A DNA stretch of 64,000 nucleotides from Larus michahellis. Lineage: Eukaryota; Chordata; Aves; Charadriiformes; Laridae. The position numbers and the translations under genes were made by a program. Positions 40,318-53,804 of this stretch are shown here, one piece after another; positions within the stretch are counted from its first letter, which is position 1, and each line of letters opens with the position of its first letter. The notes beneath the pieces were generated by a model, which saw nothing but the letters and a program-made list of their open reading frames with translations, was not told where the DNA came from and did no database searches. The DNA lies in the NCBI RefSeq assembly GCF_964199755.1, contig NC_133900.1, positions 74,446,727 to 74,510,726 on the forward strand. The letters run 5' to 3'.

Positions 40318-43300
40318 GACAGTACAGACATCCTTCCATTCAGATAATTGATATCTGAAGTAGCAGTGTGATAACAGCACAATAAAGATAACAAAGACCT
40401 AGGCAAAAAGGAAAAAAAAATAGATGCATGAAAATTTATTTATGACAGAATTATGAAAAAGGTCTTACCACTTAAAAGCCATTGTTAACCACCGACGAGA
40501 GCCGTTAGCGTTTCACACTTAGGATGGATCCATCAAGACATTTTCCCCCCAAGTCCAATGTGTGCTTAGAGATGTGAGAGTGGACAAAGATGTAAACAGC
40601 TACGAATCAGCTGGTCTGTAGCCAAATATTGGAGAAAGGGCTCCAAACACAGTACAGACAAATGACGTACAGAATGCTGAAAAGAAAGTGAGAAAAACCA
40701 TAGTCAAACCTTAGGCACTTACTCAATACAGATGTCAACATTTTCCAAAAGCTTTAGAATTCCAATTTTTTTCATTGAAAAGTAATAAGTGATAAAAATC
40801 TGTTACACGTGTCTTCAGAATTGCTGTTCTACTCAGAAGCTAATGATTCTTAATGATTTTTTCCTATGAAAAAGAGAAAAATTAAAATTGACACCAAAAT
40901 AAAATCTAGCTTCCCACACAGTTTATTTTATGTACATCCATTCTTTATGTAGAGTTTTAGTTGTGCTTTAATTATGAACATACTATATTAATCTTATATA
41001 CAATCACTCTCAAAAGTAAGTCATTCTGAAGCAAATTTTTCATAATAGTCCTTTTATTTCTTTTCTGATTTTTGTTGATTTTTTTTCCTGCTTGGTTAGC
41101 AGGAGGATGTGGTCAGAAAAAGAAACAAACAACCCTTCAGCTGTGTCTCCCTAACAAAGCCTTGAGAACTTCTGGAGATTCCTTCACAACAGAAGTTTGT
41201 ATGCAACTTGCATACTTGTCACAACTTGCCTAAGCGCAGAGATTGTTTTTGTTCTTCTAGACTGCCAAACTACAGCAAAAGCACTTTAGTATTTTTAATT
41301 TTGGCCCTGGAGGCAGATCAAGCACTTTTAAATGCCTTAACAACTCAAGTCTCAACCTGCAGTGGCAATCCACCACTCCTGATCATCTAGTTTGTATGAA
41401 AAAAAAAAAAAATAAAAAAAAAATAGTAGTTAGGGTTTTTTTAAAAGTCATAGCCTGAAAAATTGCAGGTACATGAAAAGACATGTAGACTCAACAAGAC
41501 TTTATCAGCACTCTGACGCAACACGAATGTACTAGTTTTCTTTAGGGATGTGTGAACTATTCAATCATGGTCAATTCTTTTATGTACAATTTGTTCTACT
41601 TCTTAATTAGTGTTTCCAAAAATACAAGAGAGACCCAAATAATAAGTGCAAACTAAAGGTAAAAAGCCACATCCTGAATATTTTAAGATTTAAAAGAAAG
41701 TTTAAAAGTGGGACTTACAGACCATCAGGAAAATTAGATAAGCTTTTGCAAATAGGAAGCAAGCTGATGCTTATATATAAATTGGGAAAATACTATGTAA
41801 TTCCTTGAAAAAAGCAAGTCAAGTTTTTTGAAGACTTGACCAGTTATAAAAGGAAGCGTTCAAAGACACATAAAATTCTAACTCTGAATTTTACCTGCTA
41901 AATTGCAACTCTCAAAAATGTCAACTGCTTTCTGTAGTTTGTGCGTTTGACAGTACAGCGCATCAAACCAGCATCCCTTTTTCCTCTTTAGACAATTAGG
42001 GAGAGCAAATACTGTTTTCTACTCAGCAGAAACGTACAGCCTTTCATCCTGCCTACATCAATAAACTGCACTGTTCACTTTTTTCTCTTTTCACCTTTTT
42101 TAGAAAAGAGAAGTAGTTTAAATCAACTCATGCAAAACCTTACATCCACTCCAGCTTGGAAGCGAGTGGGTTGGCTGTCCTTTAAACACCTTCCCAACTA
42201 CACCCACCATGAACAGCACTTTAAGGAAATCAAAACCATGCCATATTACTCTCCATAGAATTGAAAGAATACCCAGACAGAAATCCACCTTGGCGTATTG
42301 CTGGCATTTTAGCTCACTTTCTCAAGGGAACCATACATTCAGAGATACATAACCCCTTCTGTTTAGGGGCTTCCCTTCTCACTGTGTCCAGGACAAATAC
42401 AGACGAGCCCAGTCTGTGCTTCTTACTCATCTTCATTCTTCATCACGCCAGATTGCATCTCCCCCCCACCACGACACACTACCCAATAGCCCAGATGCTA
42501 AATGGAGGAAATAAGCTGAAAACTAACTCAACTGTTCAAGCTTTAGGAGAAAATACTGATGTTTCAGTTCGGCTGGCAGAGGGTTTGGAAAGAGCCTGGA
42601 AAGTGGGAGGCAAAGGAAAACTCACTCGAGGTATTCAAGTTTTGTAGTGGTACATACTGGGCAATAATAAACTCGAAATTGCAGCTGCTGCCCAGAAGTT
42701 CAAGTACAATTTGAGTTGTATTCGAATACAACCTAAGGTATCCTACAGAATTAATCTGATCAGATTAAGCCTGACTACAGGAAAAAAGGTAACGGAAAAG
42801 GTAGCATTAATGTCAAAAGTCTACCACGAAGCTTACAGTAACTACAGCATATTCCTAGAGGGAAGTTCATTGGGCTTCATTTCCTAACTGCAGCTTACAA
42901 CTTGAAGTTAAAATTTAACTATACTTTATCAGATTTGAAGTCAAAGGTATCATGCAGGAGGAGGTTCAGTGTTTGGGATTCACCCTTGTGGAAGATTTAT
43001 GAAAAGCTAAGAAGCAGAACACGACAAAACTACATAATAAAGTTCTAAGTACAAGAGGTTAGCTATTATAATGTTTAAAAAAAATAATTCAAAGGACACT
43101 GCTGCTACTCCTAAACTTTCATACCTAAAAAAAAAATAAAAATAAAAATACCAGAACTCCTCTAGCATCCTAAATTGGAAAACACAGCTAAAAATCCTGT
43201 CAACCTCAAACCTGTCCAAGTAACAGCATATATAATTTCTATTAGGTGAACTTTTTCTGGGAGGGGTGTTTAAATGAGAATTTTTATCTCGATAGTTTTC

Positions 43301-43578
43301 AAGTTGATATTCACAGAGTAGCTGCTATAATGTTGGCTACTATGCAAGACTGAACTCAACTTTACCTTGTGAGCAGCAATTAGACGCTCTAATACAGCAC
43401 ACTTTTTGCCACTGCTAAGTGTATGAGAAGCGGTACAGAATACCACTTCCAAAAACTTCAAGGAAGGGGATTAAAAGTAATGTTGCAGGAAAACGAAGTG
43501 TCAGCACCTATGTACAACACACTATATTAGGGCCTTTTTATAATTACTGGCCCAAAAGACTTGATGGGTTGATACTTC

Positions 43579-43599
43579 AGAAGAAAGAAAGAAAGAAAT
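43579..43599. repeat. (GAAA)n microsatellite
   Basis: Four to five tandem GAAA units. Confidence 0.9.
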
Positions 43600-46087
43600 A
43601 CTAATAGTTTTAACCAACTGCTAGTAGTGTTTTCCATGCTATAAACCCTATTCAGGCTTCAACACACTATGTATTTGCTACACTACCTTGCTACACTAAG
43701 GTAAAATAAAGGCAAAGATTAATTAGTTTTTAAGACATCGTTTTAAAAATTACAACAAAAAGTTGCTAATAAAACAGTTTGGGGCAAACACTTACAGAAT
43801 GGCACCATGGTCACTCAAACACATGGCTGACCGATACCTTCAATATTTCATAGACCTTGCCATAACCAGTCCTAACATAACACACTAACCCTTGTGAGCT
43901 CTGGTCCTCTGTCACTGTCCCCCTCGTCCCCTCCCCAAGGTGATGGCAGATGCAGTAAGAGCCCATACGATGAAGAAACACATCAGGCCACCAGGCAAGG
44001 TAAAGCCGGACTTCAGCCCAAGGCTCATGACTTGTACCACCCCTCATGCAAGGGGTAGAAGGAAAATAAACCACCATGATAACTATAACCCAGATTTATT
44101 ATACAACACATTGACCATATATAAGATTTTCCAGTTACAGTCCAATTAAGCAATTTTTCCAGTACAGCACTGTGAGATGCTACCAGTGGGATGAAAGATT
44201 TTCAGGGGCTGCCCAGTTCCTCCGTTCTCCCTACCTTATCTTCAGCAATAGTCTGCACGGCTAGACTGTATCTAGCTTACTGCTTGCTTTCCTCCCAAAT
44301 AAGAGAGATTAGGGGCTGTACCAGAAGTGAGAAAAAAAGAGTTTGAGAGCACCTGAATATTACAGAAGCTATTTCTAAGACACCTACCCCATGAGTGTGG
44401 ATTTTATAAGAATACAAAGGGGGAATGAAGCTTTCCAGGTTGCCGATACCCAAACCTGCCCCCTTTCTTTCCTGCAGCTTGGCACACGTTGCCTTAACAG
44501 AAGATTTTTAGTAACAAGTTGCTTCTTTTGCTCCTCATAAAAGTTTTAGTTATATTAATAATTTAACAAACATGTAACAATACTCAACACCACAAACTAA
44601 AAACGATTACACGATTAACTGAGTGTTATTAAATGCTGCCAAGAACATGGTGGTCATGCAGTACTTTCCCTGATGGCACCAAGCATCTCCTTACTGAAAG
44701 ACAGCGTTTTTTCCACTCCACCATCCACACAACCAGTGAGGCTGGGTGGCTGCTGATCAATTAACTATGGGGAAGCAAAAAAGTTGTACGCAAGAGAGAA
44801 GCAGCGGTCCCCAATGCAAAAAGCAAGTCTTTTGGGGCCTTGGGAGAAAACTTCATTAAACACAGATATTGCAAGTGGAAGATGCATAGATCATAGGCAA
44901 GAAATTGAGGTAGGTTCAGCTTCTACGTAACTGATGTGGAAAGGAGATAATGCTCACGAGGCAGATCAAGACCACCTAAGGGGAATCACAGCAAAAGAAG
45001 AGGAGGATGCATATCTCAATTGTACCAAAACTTTGGAATATAGCCAACCATCTGCACCTGAGAACTACATTTGTTATACTGGTTCATCACTCTCTTCATA
45101 AGAATTATAAATAGCTCTCCATTTACAAACTGACGAACTTTAATTGAAAAGACTCCCATAGAATCCCCATTTGTAGTTGAGAAGGATCTGCAAGATGAAA
45201 TTCAGAGGAGGGCTTGGCGCCAAATGTGTAATAACTTGACCATGATAACTCAAATTTAAAAATGTATATTTGCATTCTCCTTTCCTTAGTTAGCAGGAAA
45301 AGGGACTAAGAAAAGTATGTGAGTCACAAATCACATCCATTGGGCCAGTGCCACAAAATCTGCCTGTTCTTTAAATTTTGATTATAACTTTTGATCTTTC
45401 GGAATCTCATTTCAGAGTATTAGAAATACGCCAAAACTCAAATCATGTTTTGACCAGAACACAGTAGGCATCTCCATCTAGACATAAGACCTTTCAAGTC
45501 TCTCAGATGAGCCTCTTAATAAAAATTGCCTTTAGTAGTGCCGCAGCCCAAGGAACCCACTGCCTTCAAAAACCAGCAATGCAAGACTTCCTCAATTACA
45601 CCTTCCCTTGGTGCAAACTCTGTCTCTCACCTTTACCCTTGCTATTTTCTGATTGTTGATTTAAAGGAGCATTTCCTCAGCTGTAGTACAGAACCAGTGA
45701 TTTTATTTTGGGCCCCAAAAAAGTGACCTTAGGTATTTTCTATCATACAAACTATAGGTTGGGACTAGCTACCAGGGAGAAAGTATTTCTGTGCTGCTTT
45801 TCAAGAAACTGCAAAATATGAGTGTCCAATCTGCAAGTGATCTGCAAAGGACCAAGAAATTGTACCTCCCTTCTGTTAGCATCAGAGGTTGTAAGCGATC
45901 CCTATATTAAGATTACCTCAAGTGGATGTTGCTTCCACCAAGAAAACATCTAAAACCAAGTCTGTGCCAGAATAAATTTTTAAATATTACACACAAGTAT
46001 TTCAAAGGGGAGTAATGAATAAGACTCCAGCTTGCTTCATCTTATGTCACCTAGACACTTATCATCACTTGTTTCTTCTTACTTCAT

Positions 46088-46321
46088 ATGCACTCGGGAG
46101 GGGAAATGTCAGACCATAACCAACAGCAACAACCACCTTCTTCCTCAGATGCACTGCTGCCTGGAACAACAAAACAAAACAGTGCATCTACAGCATTTGC
46201 AGTGGCTGCTACTAAACAGCCACTCATTGGCTGTATTGATCTCAACACCGTCATTCACCAGATCTACATGAACAAAGTTTCAGCAACAGGAAAATCAAGG
46301 ACTTCCATGAGTGCAGCATAG
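46088..46321 (+). other. Coding-like open frame of unknown origin (possible retrocopy fragment)
   Basis: A 77-codon ATG-to-TAG frame on the strand opposite to FRYL. It is hydrophilic, with a short glutamine run then proline and serines (NQQQQPPSSSD), followed by KQPLIGCIDLNTVIHQIYMN. Codon choice looks more protein-like than in neighbouring chance frames. No poly(A) tail, intron remnant or recognised domain is seen. It might be a fragment of a processed gene copy or chance. Confidence 0.25.
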
Positions 46322-46899
46322 GCAAGAAGCCGCAAAATCTGACCTCTGCACCACCACTACTATAGCAACAACAGGGAAAATGCAAAAAAAATGACAAATG
46401 GTTCTAGAAACTGAACTCCTTTTTTTCCTTTTTATAAAATAAATTGCAAGCACAGATGAAACTAAGAACCAGCCTACAAGCATGAAACTAAATAATTAAA
46501 TCCAAAGAACAGGAAGCTTATATCACACCTTCAAAATGCTTTTGGCAATTTCCTACTATTGAAAGTATCTCAAACCAAAACCAGTAATTCTTTTTGATTC
46601 AGTAAGCTTTTGTAGACCAATATCTAGCAGGGTTCAAGCACTTGGAACTACTGAATGAAAAATCAACAGTTTACGTACTATTTTTCCTCCCTTAACAGAC
46701 TGTTAAAGCTAAAAATACATTCTCTTTCTTAAAAAGTGCCAAAGACTATTAAATCACTGACCAGTTTTATTACTGTGCCTGTACAAAGAGAAAGAAAAAT
46801 ACGTGGCAATAAAATTTTTCTTTAGCTATTATATGCCATTATGAGGAACCAATGTGAACTTTATGCACATTCAGTACCAAAGTCTATATGGATTTAAAT

Positions 46900-46942
46900 T
46901 TAAAAAAAAAAAGGAAAGGAAAGAAAGGGAAAAAAAAAAAGA
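46900..46942. repeat. Purine-only A/G tract
   Basis: About 40 consecutive purines: an A-run, then GGAAA/GAAAGGG units, then an A-run. Confidence 0.85.
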
Positions 46943-48295
46943 AACATACACAAAAACCACTTTACTCCCTTGAACAAAGTAGGAAGATGTTTTCCCTGCT
47001 CCCTCCCTCCAGAGCAACTTCAATAGAGGTTAAACTCAGGTTCGATATATAAAATGCTAGTAGTTCTTCAAATATACTGACCGGACATTGTTGGGAGTAT
47101 AACAGCAGTTTTCTTATCTACTCAAGCAGTTGCAGAAAAACATGCTTAAATTCATATATCCCAACCTAGTACAGTATTCTCTGGCCTACACAAATACTAA
47201 ATAAAAGGCAGCAGTACTAACTGCTTTTGAAATACAACAATCAGAATGAGGACTTTGTTGTACTCGCAGACCATCTCTACCCATTTTTTTTTCTTAAACA
47301 GCATTCAATCTGAAGAGTTCACAGAGTTTGTATTCACCCGGGCTGAGATGTGAACTTGCTGTTTCACTTTAACAGAAGCCCAAGTGAGGCCAGTCTGCAT
47401 TCTCCAGCATGACAATAAGATAAACAGAAAAGTAGTTGAAATAATCTTCTTGTTTCTAGGCACAAAACATTACAAGAGCCCTACTGATATTCTCTCTCCT
47501 ATGCATCCTACTTTTCTCATAACAAAGGCATATTAGTTTTCAAATACCCACCTGCTAAATTGAAAATATCTTCTGAAGACTTGTATCACTAACATATGCC
47601 AATTCTTAAACTTGGAACATCTGCATCTCTCTAACTAGAGTCACATAAAGATTTTATGCCTTTAAACTATATAGTTATATGCAAGAGTTTTATATACTAG
47701 ATATGGTGTTAAGGGAGCATGCAATAAAAGCTACAATAAGATTATAGAGGCTAGGAAGTACTTGGAAACAGAACCATTTATTCTTAATTTTAAAATGCAA
47801 GTCAAGAGAACAACTTGCACTACACCATAACACGGAACGCACGATGCAGTACCTTCTTTACATATCTTTCTAGGAGATGTAAGGTTGGGCTTCAAATTGG
47901 ATCAAATCAGTTGCACACAATTTACCCCCCACACCACAAAAATACAAGTACGATCTGTGCCTACCTAATTGCTTGTTTACAGATTTTGAATAACAGACTA
48001 TAGTATCAGAGGTTGATCATGACATACAGTAAGAGCAGTGGTTTTAAAAGTTTTTAAATCAATTCATTTTTTCCCTATTCAGCAAAGGTCCACAAGTATA
48101 TTGAAGTGTTAGTTAAAGAAATGTGTACAATAATAAGTAAAGACTCTGAGATTCCTCCCCCAAAAGTTTGATCTATTCATTTTGTGCTTTTTTCTACCTA
48201 GGATTTTGTTCCCATGCTTGCTATGCACCACTTCACACCAACATCAGCTATTCTAGAGTTATTCACCTATTAATTTTGCAGGTAGGTACATGTAA

Positions 48296-48318
48296 ATATA
48301 TATACACACACACACAAA
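48296..48318. repeat. (TA)n(CA)n microsatellite
   Basis: A short TATATA stretch runs into seven CA dinucleotides. Confidence 0.85.
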
Positions 48319-49884
48319 CGTATGTATCAACTCCGTCTGAAGAAATACCTCTGACCGCCAGCTTTATACGCGATTATCTACCACCAAGTAGGTTCAAATG
48401 GGGAAGCAGAGGTGAGGTCTAAACTGAAGGAACAGAGGGAATGGGGCAGCATCTCCATGATCTCTGCGTCTATAGGAAACGGAGAAACAAACAGGTTTGA
48501 CATATTTGAGCGAAGGTGTCAGGGACACCTACCCTTAACTGCTACTCCTCCCGAGATCAAGAGCACTCATTCCCAACTCCTTTCTCTTTAGGAACTGAGG
48601 TGGGGTATCCAGGAGCTCTCCGAGTCGCTGCAAGAGCACCAGCCATCATGGGATCAGCTACTACTCACCACCCCACCCCAGGGAATACACAGGCAGTCAG
48701 CAGTCACAGTGCACAAGACAGTAATTCTTCAGCTTTTTGGATGACATCTTTTTTGGATGATGACTACAGAGGTAGAAATTTTACCATTTTTGCTTACAGC
48801 AATCTTTTTTAACATGATCAGCATTACTGGCAGATTAGATTATTTCAATTTAAGATCATGAGAACTCTGTCGATGTCAAAATGTTCAGCTGCCACAGACA
48901 CAACCCTAACGGTTCTTTCTGGTTTAGCACAAGAACAGAAATGATGTTTATAAGGACTATTCTCATGCAAGACTGATAAAAATGCCTAGGAACACTTCAA
49001 CCTGTCTTTCATGCTAGCTTCTCCAGAGAGAATTAGTCTTTGTCCACTGTTAACTACTAGTCCCCTTTAGGGCACGGTGTTAACAAAAGATGATGCTTCT
49101 TCATTTTGCAAAACTCGGCAACATCACTGGAGAAATAAAGTCAATCTTTGCAGTATCAACTTCAAATGTGAATTTCCGAGACCTGGTTTTATCATAACAT
49201 TCTCAAGCCTTACGGTGTAGATATTCCCTCAGGTTTTGGGGGGCTTTTTTGTGTGTTGGTTTTGGTTTTTTTTAATTAATTACACTTCTTTTATTCTCTT
49301 TTAACAGTCTCACACATTGAATTACTAGAGCCTTATCTTTTGGACCAAGTACAACAAACTATCTGTATTTGTAGTTTTCACCACTCTCCCCAGCTCTTAT
49401 TTTATAAACATATCCAACATTATATGCAGTTACTCCAAACAAATAAACTTAACTGCATAGGGTTGTCAAAACCCACACAGTTGTTGTCTTTGATACTACT
49501 ACAAAAAAACAAGTAACAAAAGATCAACAGCAGTAAGTCTTCCATGAAAGGCTAAACAAGCAGGGTTAAATATTGCAGAGCAGGTCTTTCCCATATTCTC
49601 ACAAGGATCTTTTCAGCATTTTCTTGCCTCTAAAAATGATACTGCGTTCTTCTTTTCACTCTTCTCCCTTGCTTCTTCGCGCATTGCTAGGGGCAGCTTT
49701 TGGGTCCGTGAATACTTTCTGCACAAGTGTTACTAACATCACTCCCACCATGACCTGAACTATGGTAGGCCCAAGGACTGTTGGCACCAGTGATACTTTC
49801 AATGCTGTATTTAACCTATAGCTTCTCTTCCATTAACTTAACATACGTCAGTACTAATATTTTTTGTTATAAAGTTGCAGCTTA

Positions 49885-50105
49885 TGAAGCCAAGGCATAG
49901 AAACCTTGAGAGGACTGACGAAAGAAATCAGGATCCTAAGGTTTACCAGCAAGATATTTTCGCCAGAGCGTTAAGAGACCTCTATAAAGTCCCGCTGGAA
50001 CCTCCTCTGGAATACTTCGTACAAGTCTGGTCAATGCACACTAAAAAGACTAATTCATATATGAAAGAAGGCAACAATGGAATTTTAGGATGATCAGGTG
50101 AACAG
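49885..50105 (+). mobile_element. Ancient, heavily diverged CR1-type LINE fragment
   Basis: A translated piece of this stretch, EPPLEYFVQVWSMHTKK, parallels the CR1 ORF2 segment [16 protein letters not shown] found in the copy at 37 kb. The bases just after it (CTCTGGAATACTTCGTACAA, then GTCTGGTC) follow the CR1 consensus with many changes. No 3' octamer tail is left. It is older than the other copies. Confidence 0.55.
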
Positions 50106-51088
50106 GAAACGTCTCACTCAAACAAGAGAGAGTCTGGTTTAGCAAAATTATGCTATTACTCTGTAGAAATACACTGAAGATAAGTGAAATACACATTACA
50201 AAGGAACAGTTGCTATTTAAGCTAAAAAATAACGTTGGCAACTGACTCTGACATAAACTGCTATTAACATACACTCTGAAAATTACAAATACTCCCAAGA
50301 AACAGTTATTTATTTCTGAAGCAGTCTTCCAATAGTTAGATTACAAAGCTTGTTTTGTTTTTATCATCGTCATCATCTCATGTAACTTAAGTTAAAAATC
50401 AAAGAAGAAAAGAGGAGAGAAAAAGGTCCAAGCCAGGAGCCTTCTCCCATTTTCTGGAAAACAGGGATAAAGAAGAAAATAGGTCACACCACACTAACTC
50501 CAAAATGACCAGCAGCACCACTAAAGCATGCATGTCAATAGTCCCAAGTCTCCTGCTACAGGCTGCTGAAAAGCCACCTATTTTAGACTAACTCAAGTCC
50601 CAGCTCTGAAAAAGTACAGTTCCCTTACACTTGTACACACCACCTGCCAAAGCAGTGTCTGAAATGGTGGAAGAAAGGTACTCCCATGCGGAGATCTCCA
50701 CGCAGATCAGCTTTGTCTATCGTCACTAACTGCAATAAACAATTCACGTTGCTCACATTGACAAGGGCAAGAATATCCACGTAAAGAACAAACTGTTAAA
50801 ACCCCAAAGCTTACAGTAACAGCTTCTGGGCACTAGGCCATTGTATCACACCAAATATTTAGACATTTCAGAGAACCTCAAACTCAACTTTAGAAGTTCA
50901 TTTTTTTAAAAAAATATTTGTTCCTCTTCCATTTTTGCATGCAAATGTAAATCACCAGGAAAAACTAGGGATAAACACAAAAATCCCTTAATACTGAAGC
51001 CACATCAAGAGCAAACACTGTTGTTCAACTAGCTTGAGGGGGATTTATTCCTTTCTGATATCTTCCAGTGATGGTATTGGACACTTAC

Positions 51089-51158
51089 TATGGGAGGCTG
51101 TGTTCTGTCACTCATCCTGGGAGGTGTTCGCGTCAGGGAATTAGGGACTATAATTGAT
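51089..51158 (-). other. Candidate 70-nt internal exon (5' UTR of FRYL?)
   Basis: On the minus strand a branch-point-like TTCTAAG is followed by an unbroken pyrimidine tract ending CCTCCCCCAG (acceptor AG at 51160-51159). After 70 nt comes an ideal donor, CCCATA|GTAAGT (GT at 51088-51087). The segment lies 3.3 kb downstream of the presumed FRYL distal exon on the same strand, the right place for a 5' leader exon. It contains an ATG at 51115-51113 followed by nine codons (MSDRTQPPI, phase 0). That phase differs from the phase 1 ends of the other two FRYL start exons, so if it is used here it is more likely untranslated leader or an upstream ORF. Supported by splice signals only. Confidence 0.35.
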
Positions 51159-53804
51159 CTGGGGGAGGGGAGGGAAGGTCTCTTAGAAGAGACAGAGCTA
51201 CATGGCAGTACACAGATACTTAGAGAATTAACTGTCAAACACTGAGGATAAGCGAACTAAATACTAGAGGGAAGAACTGCTATTTTAATCAATAAAAAAA
51301 GGCAGAAGCAACCAGTTAACTGAGTGAGCCTAGCTAACATCTATTACTGCAGTTCACTGAGATTTGGAGTGAGACTGGATAACAGTAACACTGAATCCTA
51401 AAACCTTCTAACATTGCAACACTTCTTCTCCAGTCCATAGTTATTCCTGGAAGGATTATCAGAGATACAAAAGTCATAAAGGTTCAAAGTTGTTTGGGTG
51501 CAAAGCGAGCAGAAGCGGTACAAAGCAGTAAACCACAGCTAGGCTGCGCACTGGGCCAGCTGCCCTCATGCTGATGGATAAAGTACGTTGCATTTCCTAC
51601 CGGTAAGGCAATGCAGGTCAATAACTACAATTACGGGGTCACAAACCCTGAACTATTACCCTCATTTTTCTCACAGTAACTCGCATAACTCATCTGTGTG
51701 TGTTGCACCTTCCTCTCACATTATTATTTGCACATGACATCTATGGTTTCTGTTAAGCTATGGCTTACATATAGACAAAAACTGCTAAAAGCTCACGGCT
51801 CTCTAAGCCAGAGGGAACATATTATATACCCATGTTCTGTATTACGCAAGTCCACTGAAGTGTAAAGTTTCCCTACATGCCTCTTAAGGAACCCAGACCA
51901 AAAAAAAATAAAATAAAAAAACAAAAAAATTAAACATGTTATTTAGTCCTTCGTGCAATAATGAAGTAGCCACTGCTAGACGAGATGACCAAGATAAAAC
52001 TCCCTTGAAATACAAAACTAGGTATAAAATACACAACTCCTGATGCAGAACACACTGTTTTCCAAGTTGTTTTCCTTGATGCATAGCCACTGGGAGGGAG
52101 GGTAATTATAATCTTCTTAAGTTCTTAGAAAAAGTAAATACAGACAGCATGTTCTCAATTGTATTAGCAAAAACTTTCAGCATACCAATTAATTTTACCT
52201 CCCAAAATTAAAAAGACAGACACTCGCAGGGAAAAAAAACACGTAAGGACCACTCTTGAGCTGTTGAGGCTGAGCAGGATGAGACTGGAAAGTGTTAATA
52301 CAGTAACATGAAAAACAGAACAGTTCTACTTTTTGCCTTACAGCTCTACAATCCCCCAGCTTCCCTCCTCAAAGGTACTATGTTATTACACAAAAAACAG
52401 CTATCACCATGCTTTCATTTGCCTAGGCCAGCCAAACAGAAACAGAATTACTTGAATATTTCAACTTTACCTTAACTAACCCCACAGAAGAATTAAACAA
52501 CTTTTCTTTTGAAATGGAGTTCAGCAACAGTTTTCTACGACATCCCAAAGCAACATACCACCACTCTGCTCCAAGCAAACCACTTCTAGAGAGAAGTCGT
52601 CAGCACAGCCTTTAAACAAATCCATTTTGGAATATAAATAAGGAGCCATTCGTCCAGGGAAGTCAGTTGTCTACTGACAACAGCAGCCACCAACTACCAC
52701 TAACTAAGGGCCTCTACAAACCACAGATAAAGGAAGCTTTTGACAAAGAGAACATCACTCTCATCTTTAAATACTTGACTTACTAAACCTGCAACACAAT
52801 TTTTACCGAGGGGTTTGTTTCCTTCCTGTGATAGTGTCACAAGATAAGAATCGGTGTGTGGTTTCCCAGCATTTGCTCAACAATCTTCCACAGAGATTCT
52901 AAAGTATTTGGGGCATATCCTCAGCATGACAGTAACAACACAGAAGCAAAGCAACTGAAACAGCCTACTGAGGAAACAACATGTTGAGGAAATACTTAAG
53001 TAACTACTGTTAACTAACTACAGTTAACTTCACTCTTTGCTCAACCCACAATCTGCAAATCACCCTTCTTTATCACACTACTCTATATGCTCCATATTGC
53101 TTGTTCCTGCCCATATGACCATCTCTTTAACTACCACTCAATAACTCCTAAACACCTTCCTCTTTCTTGTCTGCATTTACAAGAGCGTGGCTTACCACCT
53201 AAGTCTGTCTCGCTACATGAAGTCTGAGCTCGGGAGATGTGCAGCGCACATCAGAGTAAAGAACAACTCACTTTCTGCTTTAGTATATCTCTTTCCAAAG
53301 GCACATCTCAGATTCGTAATTCTGAAGGAAGTCCAGGTTACACTCTTGCTACATCATCTCCAGACTGTCTTGCTATTCCTTAAAACCGCATCAGCAAACT
53401 GCTTTTGCAACTCATCCGGTATGAGTGAGCACCAAAATATTGGGTTTGGTTTTTCACGTTCTCCCTCTGATTCTTTAGGACGTTTTACCTGGAGCTATCC
53501 AGATTGCCGGACCAGTGATTTCTGGTTAAGACACACATTGAACTGTTCACTGAGCAGCTGAGTGTCGTTACAGTCAACAAAAACTATCGCATAACCAAAA
53601 CACTGGAAGTATATATATACATGAAAGTGGAGGGGGGGAAACTAGTTGAGCACCTACGATACTTATTGCCACATTGGTACGCCCATGTGAGACTATAAAA
53701 ATGAATCTTTAAGGTGCTGTTAGGACCAAATTTGGTGACTCCTTCAGCGTCATCACACATCTCTTACTTTAACTCTCAGGACTTTAAAGCGAGTTTCATT
53801 TCCA
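51159..53804. other. FRYL intron sequence near the distal promoter, no gene seen
   Basis: AT-rich up to the sharp edge of the CpG island. The 124-codon frame at 53187-53561 plus is without recognisable domain or splice support. Confidence 0.6.

Larger units (their letters stand above)
37851..46087. other. Intronic sequence, no gene seen
   Basis: AT-rich; very AT-rich at 39490-39615. The 128-codon frame at 42261-42647 plus has no recognisable domain and is treated as chance. Confidence 0.6.
46322..49884. other. Intronic sequence, no gene seen
   Basis: Ordinary AT-rich DNA with the purine tract at 46.9 kb and the TA/CA microsatellite at 48.3 kb. Confidence 0.6.

Noticed and set aside
42261..42647. 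128-codon plus-strand open frame
   Set aside because: No domain or context; ordinary length for a chance frame in a 64-kb window.
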